Source: Magnetospira sp. QH-2 (GTDB lineage: Bacteria; Pseudomonadota; Alphaproteobacteria; Rhodospirillales; Magnetospiraceae). Taken from it: a stretch of DNA of 64,000 nt. A model generated the notes under the pieces. It was not told where the DNA came from, made no database searches, and worked only from the letters and a program-made list of their open reading frames with translations. Made by a program: the position numbers and the translations under genes. Shown here one piece after another: positions 52,361 to 62,300 of the stretch (its first letter is position 1; each line of letters begins with the position of its first letter). Where the stretch lies: positions 1,131,819 through 1,195,818 of the forward strand of contig NZ_FO538765.1 of the NCBI RefSeq assembly GCF_000968135.1. The letters run 5' to 3'.

Positions 52361-52382
52361 GCGCCCCGCTCGCGCCCCGCTC
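52361..52382. repeat. Short tandem repeat GCGCCCCGCTC x2
   Basis: Two perfect 11-bp copies lie next to each other, with a third partial one (GTGCC) after. It is in the 284-base gap between the RNA methyltransferase and the receiver gene. No function is visible. Confidence 0.5.
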
Positions 52383-52462
52383 GTGCCAAGATGACGACCC
52401 GATTCTCTGTCCAAGAATCCTGCCCAATCAAGGGGGGCTATTTCGCTTAAGTAGGGGGAGCT

Positions 52463-53578
52463 TCAAGGCAGCGCGTCGGTCCGATAGAGCTGTATCCGCA
52501 GTCCTCCGTGGGAAACCGCGGTCGTCTCCGTCGCAAAGGGCAGTCTTGTTGCCTGGGCCAGGGAGTCCGTATCGGTGATCAGCCCGACCCGCCAGCCGGA
52601 AAAACGCTCCAAGAGCGTCTGGCCCAGGCGGTTGTAAAGGGCGAACAAGGGCTTCTTCTTGCCGATCCGGCTGCCATAGGGCGGGTTGATGATCACAAGG
52701 CCACAGGGCCCGTCCGGTGGGGCCACGTCGCTGATGGGCTGGCGCTGAAACGTTGTAATCTCGCTGACTCCGGCCTGTTCCGCATTGGCGGTGCTCATGC
52801 GAATGGCGCCCGCATCGCGGTCGCTGCCATGGAACCGGGCGCTGGGCGGGGGCCTTTCCCGATCCGTGCACAGCGTCGACCAAGCATCTTGATCGAATGT
52901 CGCGAGTTTTTCGAAGGCGAAATGCCGCGACCGGCCCGGGTTGAGGCCCGCTGCGATTTCAGCCGCCTCGATGATAAAGGTTCCCGACCCGCACATGGGA
53001 TCCACAACAGGTTCCTTGCCGTTGTATCCGCATAAACGCAGGAACAGCGCCGCCATGTTTTCCCGCATGGGGGCCTTGGCGACCGCTTGTTTATGTCCTC
53101 GCTTGTGGAGCGCCTCGCCGGAGGTATCGATGCTGATGGTACAGAGGTCGTCGTCGATGCGCGCCTTGATCCGCACCCCGGCATCCGGCGAAAGAGGCGC
53201 GCCCCGTTCAGCCTGGATCGCTGTTGAAATCCGTTGGGCCGCCGCTTTCGCATGATAGATCCGAGAGCCCTTGCAGGTCGCCTCCACATGCACCGGTTCG
53301 TCCACCTTCAGGATTTCGTTCCAGGGCAGGCGCCGGGCCCGTTTGTCCAGTTGCGCCAAATGCATCGCTCGGAAGGCGCCAATGCGAACGAGAATGCGGC
53401 TGGCGCCCCGGAGTTGCAGATGGGCTCGCCAGACCTCGGCCCAGGTGCCTTTTATGGTCACGCCGCCCTTGATCACCTTGGGCGCGCGGAAGCCGTTTTC
53501 GATGGCCTCGGCGCGCAAGGGCGCTTCCAGGCCGGGAGCCGTCACCAGTAATATCTCAAACAGGGGAGCCGTATTCAT
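52463..53578 (-). CDS. THUMP-domain class I RNA methyltransferase (RlmL/TrmN-like)
   Basis: A 371-residue SAM-dependent RNA guanine-N2 methyltransferase. The N-terminal 160 residues form the ferredoxin-like/THUMP module (LLVTAPGLEAPLRAEA, RIKARIDDDLCTISID). The methyltransferase part has VDPMCGSGTFIIEAAEIA (motif I) and IINPPYGSRIG (motif IV, NPPY). It resembles the N-terminal half of RlmL, which methylates 23S rRNA, and the related tRNA enzymes; sequence alone does not settle which. It stands alone between the receiver gene and the sulfotransferase. Confidence 0.85.
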   Translation of the reverse strand: MNTAPLFEILLVTAPGLEAPLRAEAIENGFRAPKVIKGGVTIKGTWAEVWRAHLQLRGASRILVRIGAFRAMHLAQLDKRARRLPWNEILKVDEPVHVEATCKGSRIYHAKAAAQRISTAIQAERGAPLSPDAGVRIKARIDDDLCTISIDTSGEALHKRGHKQAVAKAPMRENMAALFLRLCGYNGKEPVVDPMCGSGTFIIEAAEIAAGLNPGRSRHFAFEKLATFDQDAWSTLCTDRERPPPSARFHGSDRDAGAIRMSTANAEQAGVSEITTFQRQPISDVAPPDGPCGLVIINPPYGSRIGKKKPLFALYNRLGQTLLERFSGWRVGLITDTDSLAQATRLPFATETTAVSHGGLRIQLYRTDALP

Positions 53579-53752
53579 ACCCCATGCTTATCCCGAACAG
53601 AGCGGGCCGTCGAGGACCCTGTTGAGATGCTTGACGAGGTGGACATCCCCGGAATGTGGGCTACTATGGGCGCCAGCTTCATGGACCCTTATTTTTAAGG
53701 CGCTCTCCGCCTGATTTTCTCGTGCGGACGGGGTGCCTCGGATTGAAACGAC

Positions 53753-54607
53753 ATGCCTCTTCCTACCTTTATTGTCATTGGCTCGGCCAAATGCGGCACC
53801 ACTTCCATCCACGCCTACATGCAACAGCATCCGAACGTATGCATGAGCCGTAACAAGGAAACCAATTTCTTTGCTTATGGGGATGACGTGGTCAAGACCC
53901 ATTGGTCGCATCTGCCCCATCCGGTCAAAACCATGGAAGAGTACCTGGATCAGTTCCATCCGGAAGAAGGCGAGACCGCTCTGGGCGAGGCGTCGCCGAT
54001 TTATTTCAATGCGCCGAGCGTCCCTCAACGCATCATGGACACCGTGCCTGACGTCAAGCTGATCCTCAGTCTGCGCAACCCGGTTGACCGCGCCATTTCC
54101 GGCTATTTCATGCATATTCGAGAAGGGGCGCAGGCCAACAATTTCGATGATTTCGATTTCCGGGCTCGCTATGTGGCCGGTAGCTATTATGCCGAGCTGT
54201 TGCAGCGCTATACATCCGTGTTCGGGTTGGAGCGGATCAAGATTGTCCTGTTCGAAGACTTGAAACGAGATGCCGGTGCTTTCATGAGCGATCTCTATGA
54301 CTATGTGGGTGTGGATGCGGGTTTCTCGCCGGATATGTCGCGGACCCACAATCCCGGCAAGGTACCGAAGAACGAGGCCCTCAATCGCTTCCTATTGAAC
54401 CCGACCTTACGCAACAAGATCGCACCGCTGTTTCCAGCTCCCTTGCGCAAACTGGGTAAGTCGGCGTTGGAAATGAACCGCACCAGGCTGCCGAAGTTCC
54501 CCGAGGATCTGCGGGCACAATTGGTCGATCACTGCCGGGATGATGTGGAAAAGTTGCGGGATTTGACCGGCCTGGACTTTGCGGCCTGGAAAGAATTCAG
54601 CGCCTGA
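53753..54607 (+). CDS. PAPS-dependent sulfotransferase
   Basis: A 284-residue cytoplasmic sulfotransferase. The 5'-phosphosulfate loop is IGSAKCGTTSIHAYMQQHP (about residues 9-27) and the 3'-phosphate site is LILSLRNPVDRAISGYF. These are the two PAPS-binding motifs of the family. It should sulfate a glycan or lipid hydroxyl. ATP sulfurylase, the first step to PAPS, is encoded 3.5 kb further on. ATG 53753 was chosen since the first strand follows at once. No partner gene is directly adjacent. Confidence 0.85.
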   Translation: MPLPTFIVIGSAKCGTTSIHAYMQQHPNVCMSRNKETNFFAYGDDVVKTHWSHLPHPVKTMEEYLDQFHPEEGETALGEASPIYFNAPSVPQRIMDTVPDVKLILSLRNPVDRAISGYFMHIREGAQANNFDDFDFRARYVAGSYYAELLQRYTSVFGLERIKIVLFEDLKRDAGAFMSDLYDYVGVDAGFSPDMSRTHNPGKVPKNEALNRFLLNPTLRNKIAPLFPAPLRKLGKSALEMNRTRLPKFPEDLRAQLVDHCRDDVEKLRDLTGLDFAAWKEFSA

Positions 54608-54614
54608 TCCAATG

Positions 54615-55304
54615 TCAATCCGACGAAGGATCGGAGACTTGGTCCTTTGCCGGTTTGGGGCCTCGCTTGGCGGGCTTCAGGGACCGGCCTGTCTGTTTCT
54701 CGATCGAATCATAAAAGGCGTCGTTGCCGATGGGGCGGCCAATGGATTCCGCCTTGCGAAGGGCATTGAACCGCGCATCTTCTTCTCCGGCGGCAATCAA
54801 GCCTTCGGCCTGCTCCAAATAGGGGGCGACGGCGGCGATATCCGTGATGCCGTCGCCGCGCGCCGGATTGCGATAGGCATGAATGGAAGACCAGGGCCAA
54901 TCCCCCACATGGCTCACCAGCCGCGCCCGAACGGGGTTAAGCGCTCCATAGGCTATACTGGCCACCAGATGGGCCTCATCCATGGCGACACAGCCAAAGC
55001 GGCCCTGCCAAAAGTGGCCCGAGCGGTTCTCCCGTGCGTGCACATGCCCGGCGAAGCGGCGGTGAACCTTCGAGAGCGCCCGCCGCAATCCGTCTTCATC
55101 ACTCGGTGTCAGAATTAGGTGCACATGGTTCGGCATCAGGCACCAGCCCAAAACGCCGACGGCGCTGTTTCGGCAATGTGTGGCCAGCAGGTCCCGGTAC
55201 AATTGGTAATCGGCCTCGCCAAAGAAGGTCTGCGCCCGCCCATTGCCGCGCTGGGTCACATGGTGAGGTATACCGGGAAGAACAACGCGGGCGAGTCTGG
55301 CCAT
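54615..55304 (-). CDS. REP-associated tyrosine transposase (RAYT, Y1/HUH)
   Basis: A 229-residue transposase-like protein. The N-terminus MARLARVVLPGIPHHVTQRGN and the HUH motif PNHVHLIL (about residues 58-65) are those of RAYTs. GHFWQGRFGCVAMDE and YGALNPVRARLV with WPWSSIHAY are further family pieces; a tyrosine in the last region is the probable nucleophile. RAYTs copy or maintain REP sequences and are usually single-copy. The start at 55304 is preceded by tandem repeats at 55351-55382 (see repeat). The reading frame is complete. Confidence 0.87.
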   Translation of the reverse strand: MARLARVVLPGIPHHVTQRGNGRAQTFFGEADYQLYRDLLATHCRNSAVGVLGWCLMPNHVHLILTPSDEDGLRRALSKVHRRFAGHVHARENRSGHFWQGRFGCVAMDEAHLVASIAYGALNPVRARLVSHVGDWPWSSIHAYRNPARGDGITDIAAVAPYLEQAEGLIAAGEEDARFNALRKAESIGRPIGNDAFYDSIEKQTGRSLKPAKRGPKPAKDQVSDPSSD

Positions 55305-55350
55305 GGGGGGGAGCTTAACAGAGAGGGAGCAGGAGCGTCAATTAGTGCAC

Positions 55351-55382
55351 TGTCACCTTTATTACCTGTCACCTTTATTACC
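55351..55382. repeat. Two tandem 16-bp repeats upstream of the RAYT
   Basis: TGTCACCTTTATTACC occurs twice without a gap (55351-55366 and 55367-55382), preceded by ATTAGTGCAC. They lie 47-78 bases before the RAYT start, on its 5' side. Read on the RAYT strand they give GGTAATAAAGGTGACA twice, then GTGCACTAAT. They may be regulatory or recognition sites for this RAYT. Confidence 0.6.
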
Positions 55383-55390
55383 TTTATATA

Positions 55391-55443
55391 AAAGCCGCTC
55401 AAAGCCGCTCGCCCCGCTCAATTCCAAAGCCGAGGGGGGGGGG
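55391..55443. repeat. 10-bp tandem repeat and G10 tract
   Basis: AAAGCCGCTC is repeated twice (55391-55410), and ten G residues follow at 55434-55443, directly before the stop codon of the MBL/cNMP gene on the other strand. Both are slippage-prone; the G tract is also a likely spot for sequencing error. It is outside any coding region. Confidence 0.5.
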
Positions 55444-55444
55444 C

Positions 55445-57631
55445 TCAGTTCGAAGAGCGATCGTAGGCTTCCAGCAGTTTCCACATGACAATGGGGATCT
55501 GGCGCAGAATATCCGCCGGGATCTCCAGGATGGTGGCCGTTTCCTTGACCTTGTAATTGGTCGGGCGCGGCGGCTGAGAGATGATTGATTCTCCGCCCAT
55601 GAAGTCACCGGTCTTGAGCACCGTGACCGCCAGGGTGCCGACCAAGCAATCCACCGTGCCGGACTTGATCATGAACAGCGATCCGGCATGAACATCAATG
55701 GAGGTGCCGGGTTTGGCGTCATGATGGATGATGGTTCGCTCGGCGATGACATTGTGGGTGGCGTAAGAGACTTCCTCGCCGAATAGCCAAGTGCCTTGCA
55801 AGAAGGTGCGGGTTTCGTGCAGCCGCTCGATGCGGTCGTGGAAATCATTCTGGTGCACGAAGTCTGCGTACATAGTGCCCGGGATGCGCATGGCCTGGAC
55901 GAAACTGGCGGTGCGGTAGGTGGCGTTGCAGGGAAGGCCGTGCAGGCCGGAGTACTCGCCGACCAACGTGCCAGCCGACAACGGATAGGCCGTGGGCGAG
56001 TCTGATTTGATCATCTCGACGATACCGGACAGGATCAGCAGGATCTCGGTATTATGCTCGCCCTCACGCATGATGATGGTGCCGGGGTTGAGGGTGAACA
56101 ACTGGTTGTTCATGATGTTGCGCGTGGTATGGCGCACGGCATCGGGGAAGTAGGCGCGCAGATACTCAAAGGCGGTGCGCCGGGCGATATCCGTATGATC
56201 CGGGATCAGGATATGGGTGGTGCCAAAGGGCGCGTCCGAGCCGATTTCCTTCTGCCTGGCGGTCAGGTCCAGCGAGGTGTGGGACAGGATAATCATGTCC
56301 GACGGATCGTTTTCGAAATCTTCAGCCATGCCGTGGATCAGTCCGCCGCCAATATCGATCTTCTTGATATTGGCCGGATGGAGATAATCCTTCTTGGTCT
56401 TCTCGAACATCTCCTGGGTGATGCCGATTTCCTGACCTTCCTTGCGGATCATGCCCTCGAGAATGTTGAACGAGGAAATATCGGCAAAATGGGCGTAGGA
56501 CCGGTGGCCGTCTTCGCCCAAGGTGCGGAACAAGAACAGATTGGTTTCCACCGGATGAGGTGAATGGACGGGCATGACCTCCATGCCTTCCACGTCGTTC
56601 CACTGGTCGAAGTTCAGATCCACCACTTCGAAGAAATCGCTGAATCGCTCTTCGCTGATTCCCAAGAGCGCCGTCAGCTTCTTGGTCACGGAATGGCGGA
56701 CCAAGGGCGTGGCGTAATACTTCATGCGGAATCCGGCCTGGATCAAGGCCGTGATGCCGGCAAAATGGTCATCATGGGAATGGGTGTGGAAGATGCCCTT
56801 GATCTCATTGGTGCCGATACCCAGCGCGGTGAGACTATGCAGCAGGTTCGGCCCGGCATCGATCAGGTAGATATAGCCCTGATACATGAGGATGCTGGCG
56901 GTACAGGGGCGATTGACATCCCAACCATCGCCATCGCCGGAATGGATGATGCCGAAATGCTCGCGCTTGATCTCGTGAAAGCCCATGCGGTAGGGCGGCG
57001 CATAACGCTGATCCTCGGTCAAATTCAAATCGACGCTGACTTTGTCGCCGTTGTGAGCGAACTCAAAGCAGTTGAACGAGGTTCGACGAACCGTCACCCC
57101 GTTGCGGATCTCCACCGGGTCCACTCCGACGCTGCGATTGTCGAGTAGGTCCTTGGACTCACGAATCTTGCCAAAGGCAAACTTGAGTTTCAGGCTCATC
57201 ATCTCGGTGGCTTCGTCGGGGGACATGCCCGCCTGTTCCAGTTCCTCTTGGGACACCAGACCATAGTTGCCGCGGAAGATATACTCCATCTGCGCCTTGA
57301 CCTGACGCTCTGACCCCAACAAGACCGGACGGTTGCCCTTGTTGTTGGGATGGTTGGGCAGAATCATGCCTTGGCGATAGAGCATCTGCAGAACCGGGAA
57401 TTCAGCCAGATTGGCGAAATGGCCGTTCTGGATCATGGCGTCGGAAAGCAAGATGGCGTTGGGGCCGGACTCGAATTTGACACCGTCCTTTTCCATCGGG
57501 ACGATCAGCCCGCGCAGCATCAAGTGTTTCACGCTGTCGGCAGGGGATCCACAGAGCACATACAGGTCCGCTTCAGGCACCTCAATCCAATGGATGCCTG
57601 TGGAAACTTGGATCTTGCGCAGGGATGCCAT
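55445..57631 (-). CDS. Metallo-beta-lactamase-fold protein with two cyclic-nucleotide-binding domains
   Basis: A 728-residue protein. After about 240 residues of unknown fold comes an MBL domain with HTHSHDDH at 282-289. Then come ASP/HIS pieces (YAHFADIS) and ILSHTSLDL. Two cNMP-binding-like domains follow, at about 500-600 (IIMREGEHNTEILLILSGIVEMI) and 620-720 (SLFMIKSGTVDCLV, LKTGDFMGGES). It may be a cyclic-nucleotide-controlled hydrolase or oxygen/redox sensor. It is divergent from sat with a 457-base gap. A class III cyclase lies at 63070-64000. The substrate is unknown. Confidence 0.78.
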   Translation of the reverse strand: MASLRKIQVSTGIHWIEVPEADLYVLCGSPADSVKHLMLRGLIVPMEKDGVKFESGPNAILLSDAMIQNGHFANLAEFPVLQMLYRQGMILPNHPNNKGNRPVLLGSERQVKAQMEYIFRGNYGLVSQEELEQAGMSPDEATEMMSLKLKFAFGKIRESKDLLDNRSVGVDPVEIRNGVTVRRTSFNCFEFAHNGDKVSVDLNLTEDQRYAPPYRMGFHEIKREHFGIIHSGDGDGWDVNRPCTASILMYQGYIYLIDAGPNLLHSLTALGIGTNEIKGIFHTHSHDDHFAGITALIQAGFRMKYYATPLVRHSVTKKLTALLGISEERFSDFFEVVDLNFDQWNDVEGMEVMPVHSPHPVETNLFLFRTLGEDGHRSYAHFADISSFNILEGMIRKEGQEIGITQEMFEKTKKDYLHPANIKKIDIGGGLIHGMAEDFENDPSDMIILSHTSLDLTARQKEIGSDAPFGTTHILIPDHTDIARRTAFEYLRAYFPDAVRHTTRNIMNNQLFTLNPGTIIMREGEHNTEILLILSGIVEMIKSDSPTAYPLSAGTLVGEYSGLHGLPCNATYRTASFVQAMRIPGTMYADFVHQNDFHDRIERLHETRTFLQGTWLFGEEVSYATHNVIAERTIIHHDAKPGTSIDVHAGSLFMIKSGTVDCLVGTLAVTVLKTGDFMGGESIISQPPRPTNYKVKETATILEIPADILRQIPIVMWKLLEAYDRSSN

Positions 57632-58088
57632 CAGTTCGTTTCTCTATATCCTGCGACCGGTCATGTTCGTGACCGCCAAGCACGTGAGGTCAATGGGACA
57701 CCGCAACGACTTGGAATTATAATAAGTTTCAGACCCATATCCACGTATTAAAGGGCCATCACCCCATCATGACAACCCTAAACAAACATGGAATTCCTTA
57801 ATATTTGGTGGTTTTCGCGACACAAACAAACCAAACATTCGTGAGCCTATGGCCAACGACCCGAAATAGCGGGGGTTTTTCATCACGTTTGTGTGTCCCA
57901 GGCGGAACCTGGCACCATTATTCCGATCCGGATCGGTGACGATTGCGCCCTTTCTTAATTAGAGGAACGTAATTTTCATGGTGCGTCGGTCGGTCCATCT
58001 GATATGGTGCCGGACCGTCTGGTGCCGCCGGGGATGGTGGCAGGCAGACGAGCAAGAGCCACGAATATGTAATGCAGGGGGAATAAAC
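57632..58088 (+). promoter_or_regulatory. Divergent region and structured leader of sat
   Basis: A 457-base gap. It contains CCCG/CGGG followed by GGTTTTT (57860-57880, attenuator-like), CCAGG/CCTGG (57898-57912), and a perfect 14-bp palindrome CCGATCC/GGATCGG (57923-57936). Just before sat come two hairpins: GGTCC/GGACC (57992-58016) and GCCGCC/GGTGGC (58024-58041). An AGGGGGAA site leads to ATG 58089. The layout fits a regulated 5' leader, but it matches no riboswitch that I can recognise. Confidence 0.5.
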
Positions 58089-59267
58089 ATGTCCAAATTG
58101 GTCCCGCCGCACGGCGGTGGAGAACTCATGCCGCTTCTGTTGCCGGAAGTGGAACGTGCCACGGAAGTCGCGCGTGCCAAGAACCTGAAACAGGTTCCCA
58201 TGAGCAGCAAGGAAACGTCCGACGTCTTGATGTTTGCCATGGGCGCCTACACGCCACTCGAAGGCTTTATGAACAAGGCCGACTGGAAGGGCGTCTGCGC
58301 CGATATGAAGATGGCGAGCGGTCTGTTCTGGCCGATCCCGATCACCCTTTCCGCCGACAAGGCCCTGGCCGATAGCATCGGCGAGGAAGAGGAAGTGGCG
58401 CTGGTCGAAGAAGAGACCGGTCTGATCATGGCGATTATGCAGGTCTCTGAGAAATACGAGATGACGGCCGAAGACAAGGCCTTTGAATGCCAGCACGTCT
58501 ATACCACCACCGATGGTGAACACCCGGGTGTGCAGAAAGTCATGGGTCAAAAGGACGTCAATCTGGCCGGTCGCGTGATGGTCATCGACGAGGGCGAGTT
58601 CCCGTCCCTCCATGGCGATCTTTACCTGCGCCCTGCTGAATCCCGTGCCGCCTTCGCCGAGAAGGGCTGGTCCAAGGTTGCGGCTTTCCAGACCCGTAAC
58701 CCGATGCACCGGTCGCACGAACATCTGGCCAAGATCGCCGTGGAAGTCACCGATGGTGTGTTCATCCATCAGGTGTTGGGCAAGCTGAAAGCGGGCGATA
58801 TTCCCGCCGAGACGCGCACCAAAGCCATCCAGGCGATGATCGACAACTACTTTGTGCCGGGCACCGTGATCCAAGCGGGCTATCCCATCGAGATGCGCTA
58901 TGCCGGTCCGCGCGAAGCGCTGATTCATGCGTTGATCCGTCAGAATTTTGGCTGTTCACACCTGATTGTCGGTCGCGACCATGCCGGTGTCGGCGACTAT
59001 TATGGTCCGTTCGATGCTCAGCATATCTTCGACAACCTGTGGGACGGCGCCCTGGTCACCGGGGCTCTGAAGATCGACATTACTTTCTACTGCAGCAAGT
59101 GCATGGGCATGGCCACGGCCAAGACCTGCCCCCATGACAAGGAACACCATGTGTCCATTTCCGGTACCAAGCAGCGTGAAATGCTGGCCGCCGGTCAGGA
59201 CATTCCGCCGGAATTCTCGCGGCCGGAAGTGGTCAAGATCCTGCAAGAGTATTACGCCAGCCTGTAA
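58089..59267 (+). CDS. sat: Sulfate adenylyltransferase (ATP sulfurylase, homo-oligomeric)
   Basis: A 392-residue Sat. The [10 protein letters not shown] motif (201-210) is the HxxH ATP-binding site, and [12 protein letters not shown] (about 294-305) is the second signature. The C-terminal [16 protein letters not shown] contains a Cys/His set typical of the Sat of sulfur-oxidising and sulfate-reducing organisms. It converts sulfate and ATP to adenosine phosphosulfate or the reverse. It is not the CysDN type. The AGGGGGAA site supports the start at 58089. A strong bidirectional terminator follows. It could feed PAPS for the sulfotransferase at 53753, or act in sulfur energy metabolism. Confidence 0.92.
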   Translation: MSKLVPPHGGGELMPLLLPEVERATEVARAKNLKQVPMSSKETSDVLMFAMGAYTPLEGFMNKADWKGVCADMKMASGLFWPIPITLSADKALADSIGEEEEVALVEEETGLIMAIMQVSEKYEMTAEDKAFECQHVYTTTDGEHPGVQKVMGQKDVNLAGRVMVIDEGEFPSLHGDLYLRPAESRAAFAEKGWSKVAAFQTRNPMHRSHEHLAKIAVEVTDGVFIHQVLGKLKAGDIPAETRTKAIQAMIDNYFVPGTVIQAGYPIEMRYAGPREALIHALIRQNFGCSHLIVGRDHAGVGDYYGPFDAQHIFDNLWDGALVTGALKIDITFYCSKCMGMATAKTCPHDKEHHVSISGTKQREMLAAGQDIPPEFSRPEVVKILQEYYASL

Positions 59268-59292
59268 CCGGCCCGGCGTTTGATGCCACGGA

Positions 59293-59324
59293 GGGGGAGA
59301 AGCACTCGTTTCTCCCCCTTTTTA
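59293..59324. terminator. Intrinsic bidirectional terminator
   Basis: GGGGGAGAA (59293-59301), an 8-base loop, and TTCTCCCCC (59310-59318) form a perfect 9-bp stem followed by TTTTTA. It ends sat on the plus strand. The convergent GGDEF-EAL gene stops at 59328, so the hairpin may end both, though the A-run upstream on the other strand is weaker. Confidence 0.88.
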
Positions 59325-59327
59325 TTG

Positions 59328-62300
59328 TCAGCTGTTCTGACCAGCCCAATCTTCGACAAAAGCCTCGAAATCCGCAGGCGGAAGCGGCCGGCTAAAGAAA
59401 TAGCCCTGGATGTAATCGCAGTCCCGGGCTTTCAGGAAATCGACCGTTTCCTGGCGCTCGGCGCCCTCGGCGACGACAGTCAGATCCAGCCCGTGAGCCA
59501 TGGTGATGATGGCTTCCACCAGCGCCGCATCGGCGGCATCGCTGGCCACCTCGTCGATGAAGCTACGGTCGATTTTCACCACGTCAAACGGATAGCGTTT
59601 GAGGTAGCTCAGCGAAGAATAGCCGGTACCGAAGTCATCGATGGACAGGTGCAGTCCTTGATCATGCAGGTTGTTGAGCACGTTGGCACTGCCGCTTGAA
59701 TCCTCCAGGATGACCGTTTCCGTGATTTCCAGGGTGAGGAATTCCGGGGCCAGGCCGGTGCGGTCGAGGATTTGGTTGACCCGCTCTTCAAAGTTATCCT
59801 GTCGGCACTGCTTCGATGAGATATTGACCGAAACGCGGCCGATGGGCAAACCAGCCTCCTGCCAGGTCTTGACCTGTGTGCAAGCGGTCCAGAGCACCCA
59901 TTCGCCGATTTGCGTGATGAGTCCCGTTTCCTCGGCCAAAGGGATGAAATCGCCCGGGTTCATCGGGCCCTTTTCCGGATGCGCCCAGCGCAGCAGGGCT
60001 TCCGCCCCGGAGATGCGATCACTCGCCAGATCAATGATCGGCTGATAGACCACCGACAACTCTCCGGCCCCCAGGGCATGGCGCAGATCGTTTTCCATTT
60101 CTAGCCGGATACGGACTTTTTCGTCGATTTCACCGGTGAAGAAGCGGAAGGCATTGCGTCCGCCTTCCTTGGCCCGGTACATGGCTGAATCGGCATTCTT
60201 GAGGAGCGTTTCCACATCGTCGCCGTCGTCCGGGAAGACGGTGATGCCGATGCTGCCGGAGATGAATACGTCGGTATCGTCGATCAGGAACATACTGGCC
60301 AATCGATCAAGGATCTTGCTGGCCACCCTTTCCACATCACGGGTATGAGCAACCTGTGACAGGATCACGGTGAATTCGTCGCCGCCCAGTCGGGCCACCG
60401 TATCGGATTCCCGGATGCAGCCGGTCAGGCGCTCCGCGGCCTGTTGCAGCAACTGATCACCGGCCGCGTGGCCCAAGGTATCATTGACCCACTTGAACCG
60501 ATCCAGATCGATGAACATCAAGCCGATCCGTCGTTCGGCGCGCTTGGCCTGAACCAATCCGGAGCGTAACCGCTCCAGGAACAAGGTGCGGTTGGGCAGT
60601 TGGGTGAGGGCGTCGTAGTTAGCCTGTCGACGGATGACCTCTTCCGCCTCCTTGCGCTTGGTGATATCGCTGAACAGCGCCACATATTCGACCATGGTGC
60701 CTTGATCGTCGCGGATGGCGGCGATGGACAGCCAACCGGCAAACTCCTCGCCATCCTTGCGCTGATTCCAGATTTCTCCTTCCCAATGGCCGGATTTCGA
60801 CAGTTCTTCCAACATCTCGTTGAAAAAGGTGGACCCATGTCGCCCCGAATTGAGAATGGCAGGGTCCTTGCCTATGACCTCTTCAGCAGGCCAATGGGTG
60901 ATACGGGTAAAGGCCGGATTGACAGCTTTGATGTGATTGTTGGCGTCCGTGATCATGATCGCATCGGCGGAATTCTCGAACACCGCCGCAGACAAGCGCA
61001 GGATTTCCTCGGCCTGTATCCGGTCGGTGATATCGGTGACAAAGGCGAAGAAGGAAGTTGGCGTCTTGGGATCATCGACCAAGGATGTGGCGCTGATCCG
61101 GGTATATACCGTGCGGCCGTCCAAATGGCGCAAGGCGAGCTCGAAGCTGGCCTGCCGGTTCTGGATCAGGTAGTTCAGGTGGGATTCCAAGATGGCTTTA
61201 TTGTCGGGCTCGACAAAGTCGGCAATGGAACGGCCGACAATATCCTCCCGGTTGCGCCCCAACATGCCGCCCAGAGCCTTATTGATTTCTTCGGTCATGC
61301 CATCGGGCGTGAAGCGCCAATAGCCATCGACAGCCGTATCGATGACGGTTCTGTAAAGGCGCTCGCTGGCCTTGACCGCCTGTTCCGCCTGAACGCGCTC
61401 TTCCACGTCTTCGAAAATCAGAATGGCGCCTTGGGAGGGATCTTGTGGTGCCACGGCCCGGCTGGTGAACCGGCACCAAAACAGAGTGCCATCCTTGCGA
61501 CGTAGCTTTAGTTCCGCCCGGTAGGTCCTGTTTTCGGCATGGATTGGTGCCGCATCTCGGTTCATGGCCGCATAGTCGGACGGGGAGTAAAATAGATCGG
61601 CGATGGACAGGCCGCTGGGCGATGCCGCCCCCAATCCGAACAGAAAACCGAACCTGGCATTGGCCCATTCCACACGCTCACCGACCAATCGGGCGATGCC
61701 GACAGAGGCGTTTTGCAACACCGCCTCTTGTTCCGAGGCGATCCGGTTCAGGTGCTCCTGGGTATTCTTGGACTCGGTGATATCGGAATAGATGCCGACG
61801 GTACCGCCGTCGGGGGTGCGGTGCTCACTGATCTGCACCCAGCGCCCGTCGGGTAACTGTTGTTGGAACCGTTCATCGCAGGCCAGATGGCGGCGAATTC
61901 TTTTTTCAATCCATTCCGTCTTGGCCTGATCGCTTTCATAGCGCCGAACTTCAGCCTGGGCGCGGATCACATCGGAAAACGTGACATCCGAATCCAAGAC
62001 AGCCGCAGCGTTTGGAAAGAACAAACGGTAGTTCTCGTTGCACATGACCAGCTTGTCATCCGCATCCCACAACACCAAGGCCTCGGCAACGCTGTTGACC
62101 GCGCCGATGAGCCGGGATTCCGCCGCCGATGCCCGGGCTTCACTGTCCCGCATGGCCCGGTCGGCCCGTTGGCGTTCTATGGCATAACGCAACGACCGAG
62201 CGATCAGGCGGCCGTCGCCGTCTCCTTTGACCAGAAAATCCTGCGCGCCTTTCTGCATCGCGGCCATGGCAAAGGCATCATTGTTGGTACCCGTCAAGAC

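Noticed and set aside
55351-55410. A possible CRISPR remnant
   Set aside because: Only two direct copies of 16 bp and two of 10 bp without spacers; no cas genes were seen.
60600-61505. A 301-codon plus-strand frame
   Set aside because: It lies antisense to the PAS domains of the GGDEF-EAL protein and has no family signature.
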